A stretch of 64,000 nucleotides of DNA. It comes from Rhodobacteraceae bacterium M382 (GTDB taxonomy: Bacteria > Pseudomonadota > Alphaproteobacteria > Rhodobacterales > Rhodobacteraceae). The notes beneath the pieces were generated by a model. It was not told the origin of the DNA. It saw only the letters and a program-made list of their open reading frames with translations, and searched no databases. The position numbers and the translations under genes are program-made. Shown one piece after another: positions 38,118 through 45,715 of this stretch; positions within the stretch are counted from its first letter, which is position 1; each line of letters begins with the position of its first letter. The stretch is from contig CP081098.1 in assembly GCA_025141015.1 (NCBI GenBank), positions 3,354,501 through 3,418,500 on the forward strand, written 5' to 3'.

Positions 38118-38699
38118 ATGAAGTTCATTAAATTTATTTTTGCTATTATCATTTTATCGCCTGCATTATTGCTGGTGATATTTTCAGGCTATTATTCCGT
38201 CAGTATCGCATCCGCAGTTATTGAAGGCGCAAAAACCCTCGAACCTAAAGTTTACGTACCTTTGACTGTTACCGTAGTTTCGGCAGGCGTCGGCCTCTTT
38301 ACGACCCTGCTAACTCAGTACAGAGCACGCAAACGCGAAATTGAAGCGGCCTTTAGGGAACGAAAAATTTCAATCTATTTGGAGTTCTTAGAAACTTTTG
38401 AGCACTTACTACTTGCAGCTAAACCCGAGCTGAAAACGCCCGAGGTCGATCAGAATGACTTAGTAGTAGCTCTAGTCAAGGTCCGCACGAAGGCTGTTTT
38501 ATGGGGGTCAACTGGTGTCTTAAGAGCCTTAAACGACTTCTCCAAAGTAGGAGAAGGAGATCCAAAGAAAATGTTGCGCGTTGTCGAAAGCATTCAAAGA
38601 GAGATGAGAAAAGATCTGGGGCTTTCAAACTTTGGTCTTGAGCAAGACTTCTTCACTAAACTAATTCTGTCAGATGCTAGTGAGCTCGAAAAAATCTAA
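38118..38699 (+). CDS. A/T-rich small membrane protein of unknown function
   Basis: A 193-residue protein I do not recognise. Two hydrophobic spans occur at about residues 3-35 and 47-68, followed by a charged helical cytoplasmic part (YRARKREIEAAFRERKISIY, KMLRVVESIQREMRKDLGL). Codon use differs sharply from neighbours: the first 103 nt have only about one-third G+C, against a GC-rich background. This suggests recent acquisition. It starts 9 bp after the parE stop and may ride on its transcript. The layout (two spans plus helical domain) recalls small membrane effectors of defence or stress loci, but this is only an analogy. Confidence 0.8.
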   Translation: MKFIKFIFAIIILSPALLLVIFSGYYSVSIASAVIEGAKTLEPKVYVPLTVTVVSAGVGLFTTLLTQYRARKREIEAAFRERKISIYLEFLETFEHLLLAAKPELKTPEVDQNDLVVALVKVRTKAVLWGSTGVLRALNDFSKVGEGDPKKMLRVVESIQREMRKDLGLSNFGLEQDFFTKLILSDASELEKI

Positions 38700-39449
38700 C
38701 TCTAGCAGGCAGTAGCGAAGCATTCCAATTCAATGTCGATTATTTCAGCCACTTAAAAAGCTATACCAAACATAACAAAGTCCCGCGCCTGACCTTGGGG
38801 AGGTGCGAATGCGCCTTCCCGGGGGGAAGGTCAGGCGCGGGACGTGCTGCTGCGCGCCACGTCCCAGGTGGAATACTGCCAACGCCGCTATTTGATTTGC
38901 ACGGTCGGGTGCGAAGGGCTCCGCCCGTCCACACTTCAAACCGTCCCCCGGACGGTTTGCCGCCTCGCGGACCAGTGTGAACTCCCGGGGGGAAGGTCAG
39001 GCGCGGGCCGGGCCACTGCGTGTCCCGTCCCAAGTGGTGCAGGGTGATAGCCATTCGCCCTCATCCAATCGGGCGGCGCCCAATCTACCCTCTCCGCAAG
39101 GCCCCTGTTTCAACGCAGGCAACGCACGCCTCGTTAGCGCTTTGCTGACCTCTGGCGCGCATGATCATCCGCGTTGCAACACCGGTCGGGACTGGCACCC
39201 CGGCCATTCATGGATACCGGGGTCTGCCTGATCGGCGGGGCCTCCCGGATTTCGAAATCACGGGATGGGCTGACACCCCATCATTCATCCAAACCGGCGG
39301 CGCCGCCTTTTTTGCCTCCCCCCGCTCCCAAACATCCCCCCGGCAGCCCATGGCTGAGACCGGGGCGCACCGTATGGCCGAAAAACCGCATACCCAAATT
39401 ATTGTGAGCCCGGTTGCACATGCGCGCGCAATGCCGGAACATCCGGCAC
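38700..39449. other. Long intergenic region with repeats and hairpins
   Basis: No gene is supported in these 750 bases. The part from 38782 to 39007 holds a 15-bp perfect inverted repeat, a 24-bp direct repeat and two further hairpins (GGGACGTG/CACGTCCC at 38839-38865; AAACCGTCC/GGACGGTTT at 38938-38958). The rest to 39449 has no strong signal and only short frames without start sites. Confidence 0.55.
38782..39007. repeat. Inverted plus direct repeat cluster downstream of the A/T-rich gene
   Basis: CCCGCGCCTGACCTT (38782-38796) is perfectly complementary to 38827-38841. A 24-bp block ending in AAGGTCAGGCGCGGG occurs identically at 38818-38841 and 38984-39007. The flanks of the two copies are also similar (CGTCCCAGGTGG versus CGTCCCAAGTGG), which suggests an ancient duplication of a roughly 60-bp unit. 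Confidence 0.75.
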
Positions 39450-40196
39450 ATGACATTCATTGCCAATAACCAACTGCCGCTGCTGTTGATGTTTTTCATC
39501 ACCGGGCTGATCGGCACCGCATTTCTGTTTCGCAAACCCGCGGGGCACAAATCGTGGAAGCTCGCCGATCTGGTCTGGGTCGTGCTGGGCGGCTTTGGCG
39601 CGTTGGTGGCGGTGTTGGCGGGGCTCTACAAGGCGGACAGCTCGCGGCTGGATCGCCAGATCGACGTGGCCTATGCCGCCACGGCCGCCTTTGACCGCGA
39701 CGCCGCCCGGTTCCGGTTGCGGTTTTGCGATCCGGCGTATGACGCGGATATCGCGGTGCTGTGTGACAAGGTCGAATTCCTGTCGGCCTCGACCGCCAAG
39801 AATTCCGAACTGCCGCTGTTCATCGCCGTGACCGACGAAGTGGCCCCGTTGCAGGGGCTGACCTTTTTCCTGGGGGGCGGGCATAGCGACATGGACGACA
39901 TGGAGACCATGGTCGCCGCCTTTGACCCTGATCAGTTCCTGGTTTTTACCACCCTGGATGCCCCCACACAGGTCGCCGTCGACAACCTGCGTCGCAAGGT
40001 GCCTGCCATTGCCGGCGATTATATCATTCTGGCGCGCTCCTATGACGAACTGGTGATGCAGGTGGCCAAGCTCAAGGACGAATGGGAATACCTGCAGGAC
40101 AACGCCCATATCCTGCTGTTGCAGATCATTGCCCTGTGTCTGGTCAGCTTTGCCGCACCGTTTCGATTGGGAAAATCCATTGTCGAATTGCGCTGA
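39450..40196 (+). CDS. Membrane protein of unknown function
   Basis: A 248-residue protein. Two N-terminal hydrophobic spans (LPLLLMFFITGLIGTAFLF and LADLVWVVLGGFGALVAVLA) and one C-terminal span (ILLLQIIALCLVSFAAPF) flank a soluble middle of about 140 residues with a pair of cysteines (RFCDPAY, VLCDKVE). The middle would face the periplasm if the first span enters from the cytoplasm. No family is recognised. An in-frame ATG at 39414 is possible, but the hydrophobic start at 39450 fits better. Codon use is normal for the window. Confidence 0.75.
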   Translation: MTFIANNQLPLLLMFFITGLIGTAFLFRKPAGHKSWKLADLVWVVLGGFGALVAVLAGLYKADSSRLDRQIDVAYAATAAFDRDAARFRLRFCDPAYDADIAVLCDKVEFLSASTAKNSELPLFIAVTDEVAPLQGLTFFLGGGHSDMDDMETMVAAFDPDQFLVFTTLDAPTQVAVDNLRRKVPAIAGDYIILARSYDELVMQVAKLKDEWEYLQDNAHILLLQIIALCLVSFAAPFRLGKSIVELR

Positions 40197-40415
40197 TCCC
40201 GCCAGTCGCCTCCAGACATTGCCAGCCGGCACAGCCGCGGCACCCCGTCCCAAAGGTGATTTTGCCACGCCCTGAGCGCGATGGGGATAAATCCTTGAAC
40301 ATGGGTGGGGTTTTCTGCGACGTTGCAGGCAATCGCCAGACACATATGGGACCACAGCAGCAAATCGCGACACCAACGGCCAGCGGCGACAGGTGCGACA
40401 AGGGATGGGACACAG

Positions 40416-40820
40416 ATGACACCACAGGATCTGCAAATCTTTCTGCAAGAGAATTTTGCCGCGTGGGTACAGGCGCTGGATCTCACCGTGACGCAGGCCA
40501 CCCCCGAGGGTGTCACCCTGTCGATGCCGATCACCGACAGTCTTGCCCGGGTGGGGGGCATTGTCTCGGGACAGGCGCTGGCCGCGCTGGCGGACACATC
40601 CATGGTTCTGGCCGCCATTGCCCATACCGGCGAAGCACGCCCCATCGCCACCACCGATCTGCACACGCAATTCCTGCGCCCCGGTGTCGGATCTGCAATC
40701 GCGTGTCACGCCGAAGTGGTGCGGGCCGGGCGGGCCCTGATTTTCACCCGCGCCAGCATGAACAGCGCCGACAGTGGCAAACCGGTGGCCACCGCCACCG
40801 CCACGTTCTACGTTCCCTGA
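40416..40820 (+). CDS. PaaI-type hotdog-fold thioesterase
   Basis: A 134-residue acyl-CoA thioesterase-like protein. Hotdog features are visible: SLARVGGIVSGQALAALADT around the hot-dog helix and ATTDLHTQFLRPGVG in the next strand, ending TATATFYVP. Such enzymes hydrolyse short or aromatic acyl-CoAs. The start at 40416 has GGGATGGGA upstream; a longer frame from 40305 has no family similarity at its N-terminus. The next gene follows after 18 bp. Confidence 0.87.
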   Translation: MTPQDLQIFLQENFAAWVQALDLTVTQATPEGVTLSMPITDSLARVGGIVSGQALAALADTSMVLAAIAHTGEARPIATTDLHTQFLRPGVGSAIACHAEVVRAGRALIFTRASMNSADSGKPVATATATFYVP

Positions 40821-40838
40821 ACGCGAGAGGCAGGATTG

Positions 40839-41501
40839 ATGCGTGATTTTGACCAGATCTTTGCCATTTCGGCAGACCGCCACGGCGGGCCAGAGAGTCT
40901 GGAAGCCAAGCTGACACGCCCCCGCCCTGTCCAAGAGCTGGCCCAGTTGCCCGAGGCGCATTGGCTGGCGACACTGACCAAATGCGTGTTTCAGGCCGGG
41001 TTCAACTGGAAGGTCATCGAACACAAATGGGCCGGGTTCGAAGCCGCGTTTGACGGCTTTGACGTCGGGCGGTGCGCCTTTATGGATGACGAGAAATTCG
41101 ACGCCCTGATCACGGACACGCGCATTGTGCGCAATGGCCCAAAGATTGCCACCGTGCGCGACAACGCCGCCTTGCTGCTCGAGTTGCGCGCCGAGGGCGG
41201 GGTCAGCGAGACCCTGGGTGGCTGGCCATCCGAGGATTACATTGGTCTGTTGGACATGCTCAAGACACGCGGGTCACGTCTGGGCGGCATGACCGGGCAA
41301 TACGCCATGCGATTTGCCGGCCGCGATGCGTTTATCCTGTCACGGGACGTCACCGCACGATTGATTGCCGAAGGTGTTGTGGACAAGCAACCGACGTCGA
41401 AAACGGCGATGAAGGCCGCGCAGAGCGCATTCAACACCTGGTGCGACCAAAGCGGGCGATCGCTGAGCGAAGTCAGTCGTGTACTGGCAATGAGCGTATG
41501 A
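40839..41501 (+). CDS. DNA-3-methyladenine glycosylase I (Tag)-like protein
   Basis: A 220-residue protein of the adenine-glycosylase/Tag family: WLATLTKCVFQAGFNWKVIE near the N-terminus, FDVGRCAFMDDEKFDALITD then DTRIVRNGPKIATVRDNA (helical core). It differs from E. coli Tag in its N-terminal segment and belongs to the second, longer branch. It may remove alkylated bases, but activity is not proven for this branch. ATG at 40839 is chosen over an adjacent TTG. It follows the thioesterase by 18 bp. Confidence 0.85.
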   Translation: MRDFDQIFAISADRHGGPESLEAKLTRPRPVQELAQLPEAHWLATLTKCVFQAGFNWKVIEHKWAGFEAAFDGFDVGRCAFMDDEKFDALITDTRIVRNGPKIATVRDNAALLLELRAEGGVSETLGGWPSEDYIGLLDMLKTRGSRLGGMTGQYAMRFAGRDAFILSRDVTARLIAEGVVDKQPTSKTAMKAAQSAFNTWCDQSGRSLSEVSRVLAMSV

Positions 41502-41568
41502 CTAACATATCCGTGTCTTTCATGTTCGACCTGGTCGCAGCCTGGCCAAAGGGTGCAGGGAGGCGCGC

Positions 41569-42261
41569 ATGTTGATCCACCGGTCGCTGATCCTGTCGCT
41601 GGTCGTGTTTCTGGTCGTGTCTTGCGGTCGCCCGCTGACCGACAGCGAACGCGATTTTGTGACCAAGCTGCATGGCAGCGCGCTGGACATGGACCGGGTG
41701 CGTCTGGTCAAAGGCGCGCCTGTGGGCAGCGTCACCTTTCGGCGCAAACCCCGCCCACGGGTGACCTGTCGCGAGCGCATTCTTCCACCCAGCAAGGACG
41801 AGGTGGTCACCACCTCTCCCGCTGCCGTGGCGTTGTTCAACCGGATCCTGTTTGCCAAACACTGGTATACCGAAAACTATCTGCCTGCCTATCCGGACCG
41901 ATTGTACCTGGTCGAAGCCATGTTGCTGGCCCATGAGATGACCCATGTCTGGCAATGGCAAAACAGAAAACAGACCGGATATCACCCGCTGCGCGCCGCC
42001 GCCGAGCACAGCGCCAGCGACGATCCCTATCTGTTCGAATTTTCCGGTGCCCCGGATTTCCTGAGCTATGGCTACGAACAGCAAGGGGCCATTGTCGAAG
42101 AATACGTCTGTTGTCGCGCCTTGGCCCCCACGGCCCCACGCACCCAGCGCCTGCACGACATGCTGCAAGGGGCCTTTCCGGTCTCAGATCTGCCCCAAAG
42201 CCGGGAAAACGATGTCTATCTTCCGTGGAAAGACGCCGAGGTCGACGGCATCTGCGACTGA
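41569..42261 (+). CDS. Lipoprotein with a HEMTH metallopeptidase-like motif
   Basis: A 230-residue lipoprotein (signal MLIHRSLILSLVVFLVVSC, lipobox VVSC). A central HExxH motif occurs as LLAHEMTHVWQWQN near residue 125, typical of zinc metallopeptidases. A later Glu (GAIVEEYVCC) is in a plausible place for a third ligand. No full peptidase family is recognised; the block resembles the DUF4157-like eCIS-core metallopeptidase style. A conserved helix after the motif contains HPLRAAAEHSASDDPY. It lies after the Tag-like gene and ahead of the converging cytochrome genes. Confidence 0.78.
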   Translation: MLIHRSLILSLVVFLVVSCGRPLTDSERDFVTKLHGSALDMDRVRLVKGAPVGSVTFRRKPRPRVTCRERILPPSKDEVVTTSPAAVALFNRILFAKHWYTENYLPAYPDRLYLVEAMLLAHEMTHVWQWQNRKQTGYHPLRAAAEHSASDDPYLFEFSGAPDFLSYGYEQQGAIVEEYVCCRALAPTAPRTQRLHDMLQGAFPVSDLPQSRENDVYLPWKDAEVDGICD

Positions 42262-42318
42262 TCCCTGTTGCCTGTTGTCTGCCTGTTGCCCGGTGTCAGC
42301 ATCTGCACCTGCCAACAC

Positions 42319-42401
42319 GCGCTCCCGCCCGCCTGAGGGGCATCTTGCGATGCCACACAGGCCGTTGGGCCAAGCGCCGAACAGGCTATGCCTGTTCGGC
42401 G
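42319..42401 (-). repeat. Dispersed hairpin-box element, copy C
   Basis: On the minus strand, a 12-bp perfect stem (42401-42390 with 42386-42375, loop ATA) is followed after 3 nt by GGCCCAACGG (42371-42362), the hairpin GGCATC-GCAA-GATGCC (42354-42339) and GGGAGCGC (42326-42319). It fills the gap between the lipoprotein and the convergent cytochrome gene; the stem abuts the cytochrome stop codon. Confidence 0.75.
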
Positions 42402-42809
42402 TTACCCGTCGGCGACCTGTGCGCTTTCGAGATAGGTCAGCAATGCAACCAACGAGCGCGGCGTCGGTGTCATGACCCCGTCAACATCCAGCGGAATGGG
42501 TGGCCCGGACAGCAGCGCTCCGAATTCCGGCATGATTTGGGAGGTGTCATGTCCGCGCCCATAGCCATCAATGCGCGACAGGATCTCGGCCCTGGGGAAA
42601 TCTCCGCCCCGCCGGGCTGCGATCCGGGTCAGATCCGGGGCGTTTTGTCCCCCAACCAGCTCGCCGCCCTGACCGCGCACACCGTGACAGGCCGCGCAGT
42701 TTTCCAGATACAGCGTTTCCCCTTCGGCTGCGGGTGGCATTTCAGCATCGCTACAGGCCCAGAGTCCCAGCGCCGCAGCACAGCACATCCATGGTGTCAT
42801 CCGGTTCAT
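42402..42809 (-). CDS. Monoheme c-type cytochrome lipoprotein (third of tandem)
   Basis: A 135-residue protein. Signal with lipobox LWAC, one heme motif CAACHGVRGQGG (about residue 38) and a Met ligand candidate in SQIMPEFGALLSGP. The paralogous pattern with its two upstream neighbours (FPRAEILSRIDGYG, MPEF, TPRSLVALLTYLE) is clear. The start overlaps the preceding stop (ATGA). As a lipoprotein it would be tethered to a membrane facing the periplasm. Partner oxidase or reductase is unknown. Confidence 0.85.
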   Translation of the reverse strand: MNRMTPWMCCAAALGLWACSDAEMPPAAEGETLYLENCAACHGVRGQGGELVGGQNAPDLTRIAARRGGDFPRAEILSRIDGYGRGHDTSQIMPEFGALLSGPPIPLDVDGVMTPTPRSLVALLTYLESAQVADG

Positions 42810-43225
42810 TGTGCCTGTACCCCCTGCAGAAAAGCCATCAAATCGGCGATCGGACGGCTGGTCAGGATCGGCTGCCCCGCCGCAGTCTTGAGCGCCACGT
42901 CGTCCCCCTCGAAAAAGGGGCCATAGACCGGCATCGGGCTGCCGTGGCTGACCAGCGGATCGCGCCCGTCAATGCGCATGACAACCCGCGCAGTGGGGAA
43001 AACCCCACCGTTGTTCGCACGCAGCGCCGTCAGATCCGTCGGTTTGATCACCATAACCCCCGCCATGGGACCGTGGCCCGTCGCTTCGATGCCGTGGCAG
43101 GTCGCGCAATGGGTCCGAAAGACCCCGGCCCCGGTATCGGCGTCCCCGACCGGATCCGTGGCCCCAGCCATCCCAGGCAAGGTTCCGGCCAGCACACAGG
43201 CAGTAATCTGCGCCATAAATCTCAT
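42806..43225 (-). CDS. Soluble monoheme cytochrome c (second of tandem)
   Basis: A 139-residue periplasmic cytochrome with a Sec signal (MRFMAQITACVLAGTLPGMAGA) and one heme site, CATCHGIEATGHGP. The Met ligand is likely in SPMPVYGPFFEG. The repeated family pattern (GGVFPTARVVMRIDG) matches the neighbours. The ATG at 43225 has GGGAGGAG 6 nt upstream; a TTG two codons earlier is less likely. Unlike the flanking two it lacks a lipobox, so the set has two anchored members and one free. Confidence 0.86.
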   Translation of the reverse strand: MRFMAQITACVLAGTLPGMAGATDPVGDADTGAGVFRTHCATCHGIEATGHGPMAGVMVIKPTDLTALRANNGGVFPTARVVMRIDGRDPLVSHGSPMPVYGPFFEGDDVALKTAAGQPILTSRPIADLMAFLQGVQAQ

Positions 43226-43253
43226 ATTCAACTCCTCCCGTCGAATTCACCTG

Positions 43254-43679
43254 TCACAGGTCCTGAAGCGTTTCAAGATAGCCCGCCAATGTCACCAAAG
43301 CGGTTGGCGTAGCGATCACCTGACCGTCGGCGGTTGTCCAGGCTTCTTTGGGGCCGTCCAACAGCCCGTCAAATTCTGGCATCAACCCCTGGACGTCCTT
43401 GCCGCGATAACCATGCATGGTGGCGATCACTCGCTCGGCCGGAAAAACTCCGTCATTTGCCGCGCTCAGCCCGCGCAGGTTGGCAGGAGGAACCGGCAAT
43501 TGATCTGCCAATGGTCCGTCCCCGGCACCGCTGCGCCCATGACAGGAGACACAGTTCTGTTTGAACAGATCGGCCCCCGACCGCTCTGTCACCGGCGTAC
43601 AGGCAATCAGGACCATCAAACACAGGCCCGGGACCGCCATCGCAACCCGAACAGTCACAGCATGCATGGAAAATGTCAC
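43254..43679 (-). CDS. Monoheme c-type cytochrome lipoprotein (first of tandem)
   Basis: A 141-residue protein with a lipoprotein signal (VPGLCLMVLIAC, lipobox LIAC), heme motif CVSCHGRSGAGDGP and Met ligand in GLMPEFDGLLDGP. The GTG start at 43679 has AAGGA 7 nt upstream; an ATG lies four codons in. First of three paralogous genes in one operon. A candidate FnrL box lies 83 bp upstream, so expression may rise at low oxygen. Confidence 0.86.
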   Translation of the reverse strand: MTFSMHAVTVRVAMAVPGLCLMVLIACTPVTERSGADLFKQNCVSCHGRSGAGDGPLADQLPVPPANLRGLSAANDGVFPAERVIATMHGYRGKDVQGLMPEFDGLLDGPKEAWTTADGQVIATPTALVTLAGYLETLQDL

Positions 43680-43761
43680 ATGGGATCCTTGTCGTTTCTA
43701 ACGTGGTTTCTCAGGTCATTTCCTGGCATTTTCAGACTTGCCCCTGCCTGCCCGGACGGCA

Positions 43762-43775
43762 ATGATCCAGATCAA
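43762..43775. promoter_or_regulatory. Probable FnrL/FNR box upstream of the cytochrome operon
   Basis: ATGATCCAGATCAA matches the inverted TTGAT-N4-ATCAA consensus at nine of ten positions. It lies 83 bp before the first cytochrome start on the minus strand and 45 bp before the DMT gene on the plus strand. Oxygen-responsive control of cytochromes is the normal use of such sites in this family. Confidence 0.6.
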
Positions 43776-43819
43776 CCGACTATCCACATTCCCCAAGAGC
43801 ACTGCAACAGGATCCTGAC

Positions 43820-44254
43820 ATGACACATTACGCCGCCCTCATGCTGGCCGCTGGAATTGGTATCCCGGTTCTGGCCGCACTGAATGCTGGGCTGGGTCGG
43901 TTCATCGGCTCGCCCACCACAGCCGGGGTGGTTCTGTTTGCCGTTGCTTTTGGGGCCTCGGCGTTGTTGCTGCTGTTCACCGGCCCGCACGCCCTGAGCA
44001 AGGTCGTGGAAGCCCCCAAGCATTTGCTGCTTGCAGGTCTTCTGGTGGCGTTCTACGTGCTTTCGATCACCCATGTGGCACCGCATTTCGGCGTCGGAAA
44101 CGCCGTGTTCTTTGTGCTGCTGGGTCAGTTGATCAGCGCCGCGATAATCGACCACTTTGGGCTGTTTGGTGCCCAGGCCAATCCATTGACGCTGGCCCGA
44201 TCCGCAGGAATTGGGTTGATGGCCGTGGGAGTCGGAGTGACCCAGCTGTCGTAA
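43820..44254 (+). CDS. DMT-family (DUF606/YdcZ) membrane protein
   Basis: A 144-residue very hydrophobic protein with about four to five spans. It matches the DUF606 half-size transporter group: GIPVLAALNAGLGRFIGSPT near the N-terminus and GVGNAVFFVLLGQLISAAII in the third span. Such proteins work as dimers, probably exporting small metabolites. It is divergent from the cytochrome operon and 45 bp downstream of the FnrL-like box. Confidence 0.86.
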   Translation: MTHYAALMLAAGIGIPVLAALNAGLGRFIGSPTTAGVVLFAVAFGASALLLLFTGPHALSKVVEAPKHLLLAGLLVAFYVLSITHVAPHFGVGNAVFFVLLGQLISAAIIDHFGLFGAQANPLTLARSAGIGLMAVGVGVTQLS

Positions 44255-44412
44255 TCAGGGTATGTTTTCGGCGCTGTTCGCGGCCAAAATCGGACCTTTG
44301 GCCCAGGGTCCGCTCCATGCACTTCGCCAGGTGATACGCATTTTTTTGCAATTTGGACCAATTTGCTAGACGATTGCGTCTAACCTTCCCTTTTTGTTTT
44401 CGGAAATTTGCC

Positions 44413-44916
44413 ATGAAATCGACTGCTCCATATCTGTTATCCGCTGCACTTTTGTCTTTTGGGGGTCTTGTCCCGATGCAATCCGCGGCAAACGAAGCCG
44501 CGCATGAAACTCTCGAAGCTGAGAGCGGGCCCCATATTGTCGAGCTGTTTATCGGGTCTACTTACGCGGATCATCATGGGCACCGGGAACATGCCTTTTC
44601 GATTGGGGGGCAGTATCGGTATGCCCTGTCCCATCGGACGTCGGTCGGTGTTCTGGCTGAATATGCAACAGAATCGCTCGACGCCTGGGTGGTCGGCATC
44701 CCTTTGGTCGTCAATCTCGGAGACACCCGATGGCAGTTGACCGCCATGCCCGGAGCCGAGATCGAAGGCGGCAACACGGAATTTCTGTTCCGGGCCGGCG
44801 TGGGGTATGAATTTGAAATGGAAGGCGGCTATTCCATCAAACCGGAAATCAACGTCGATTGGGTGGACGGCGAAGCATCAGTCGTGACAGGACTGAGCTT
44901 TGGCTGGCGTTTCTGA
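44413..44916 (+). CDS. Outer-membrane beta-barrel-like protein
   Basis: A 167-residue exported protein. The signal peptide (MKSTAPYLLSAALLSFGGLVPMQSAANEAA) is followed by alternating beta strands (HIVELFIGSTYADHHGHREH, FSIGGQYRYAL, SVGVLAEYATES) and a terminal aromatic, GLSFGWRF, typical of small outer-membrane barrels. His-rich HHGHREH may be incidental. The inverted repeat TAGACG-ATTG-CGTCTA lies 31 bp before the start and may influence the leader. No specific family is recognised. Confidence 0.8.
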   Translation: MKSTAPYLLSAALLSFGGLVPMQSAANEAAHETLEAESGPHIVELFIGSTYADHHGHREHAFSIGGQYRYALSHRTSVGVLAEYATESLDAWVVGIPLVVNLGDTRWQLTAMPGAEIEGGNTEFLFRAGVGYEFEMEGGYSIKPEINVDWVDGEASVVTGLSFGWRF

Positions 44917-45031
44917 CGCACCTGCGGACATGCTATGGGTTGGGCAGTTTGCACACGCCCCCCCCGAGGTGCGCTGCAACCCGACCCAATGACCTGACCA
45001 ACGGCCCGCATCACTGGAGAACACATGGACC

Positions 45032-45715
45032 TCAGGTGTTGACCAGGATCCCCGCCTCCAGCCGCACCTGCCGATCCATCCGGGCGGCCAGCTCGAGATT
45101 GTGGGTGGCAACCAGCGCCGACAACCCGGTCTCGCGTGCGAGATCCATCAACGCCCCAAACACCTGATCTGCCGTGTCGGGATCCAGATTGCCCGTCGGT
45201 TCATCCGCCAGCAAAACATGCGGAGAATTGGCCAGCGCTCGGCAAAAGGCCACCCGTTGCTGTTCGCCCCCCGACAAGGCGGCCGGGCGATGCCCTGCCC
45301 GTTCCGACAGACCCACACGGGCCAACAGGTCACCGGCGCGCGTCTGGGCCCGTGATTGGCTGACACCGTTGGCCAACTGCGGCAAGACGATGTTTTCTCT
45401 GGCCGTAAATTCCGGCAGCAGGTGGTGAAACTGATAGACAAACCCAATGTCACGCCGCCGCACCCCTGTGCGCACCCGGTCACTGCGTCCGGTGACATCC
45501 TGTCCGGCCACCCGGATTTCGCCCTTGTCGGGTGTGTCCAGCAATCCGGCGATGTGCAAAAGCGTCGATTTACCCGCGCCCGACGGGGCCACCATGGCGA
45601 CGACTTCGCCTGGCGCCAGGGTCAGATCGACCCCGCGCAGCACCTGGATTTCCGAACTCTGGCCGGAATTGTAGGACTTGCAGATCCCCTGCAATTGCAA
45701 CACAGGCTCACTCAT
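45032..45715 (-). CDS. lolD: Lipoprotein-releasing ABC transporter ATP-binding protein
   Basis: A 227-residue ABC ATPase. Walker A APSGAGKSTLLHIAGL, the Q-loop region GFVYQFHHLLPEF, signature ALSGGEQQRVAFCRAL and Walker B LLADEPTGNLDP are all present. LolD drives extraction of outer-membrane lipoproteins from the inner membrane for the carrier LolA. Its start overlaps the end of the partner permease gene by 8 bp. A MacB-type partner is excluded by the Lol-type permease. Confidence 0.92.
   Translation of the reverse strand: MSEPVLQLQGICKSYNSGQSSEIQVLRGVDLTLAPGEVVAMVAPSGAGKSTLLHIAGLLDTPDKGEIRVAGQDVTGRSDRVRTGVRRRDIGFVYQFHHLLPEFTARENIVLPQLANGVSQSRAQTRAGDLLARVGLSERAGHRPAALSGGEQQRVAFCRALANSPHVLLADEPTGNLDPDTADQVFGALMDLARETGLSALVATHNLELAARMDRQVRLEAGILVNT

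Noticed and set aside
38782-39007. CRISPR array
   Set aside because: Only two copies of the repeat occur, separated by 142 bases of non-spacer sequence with its own hairpins.
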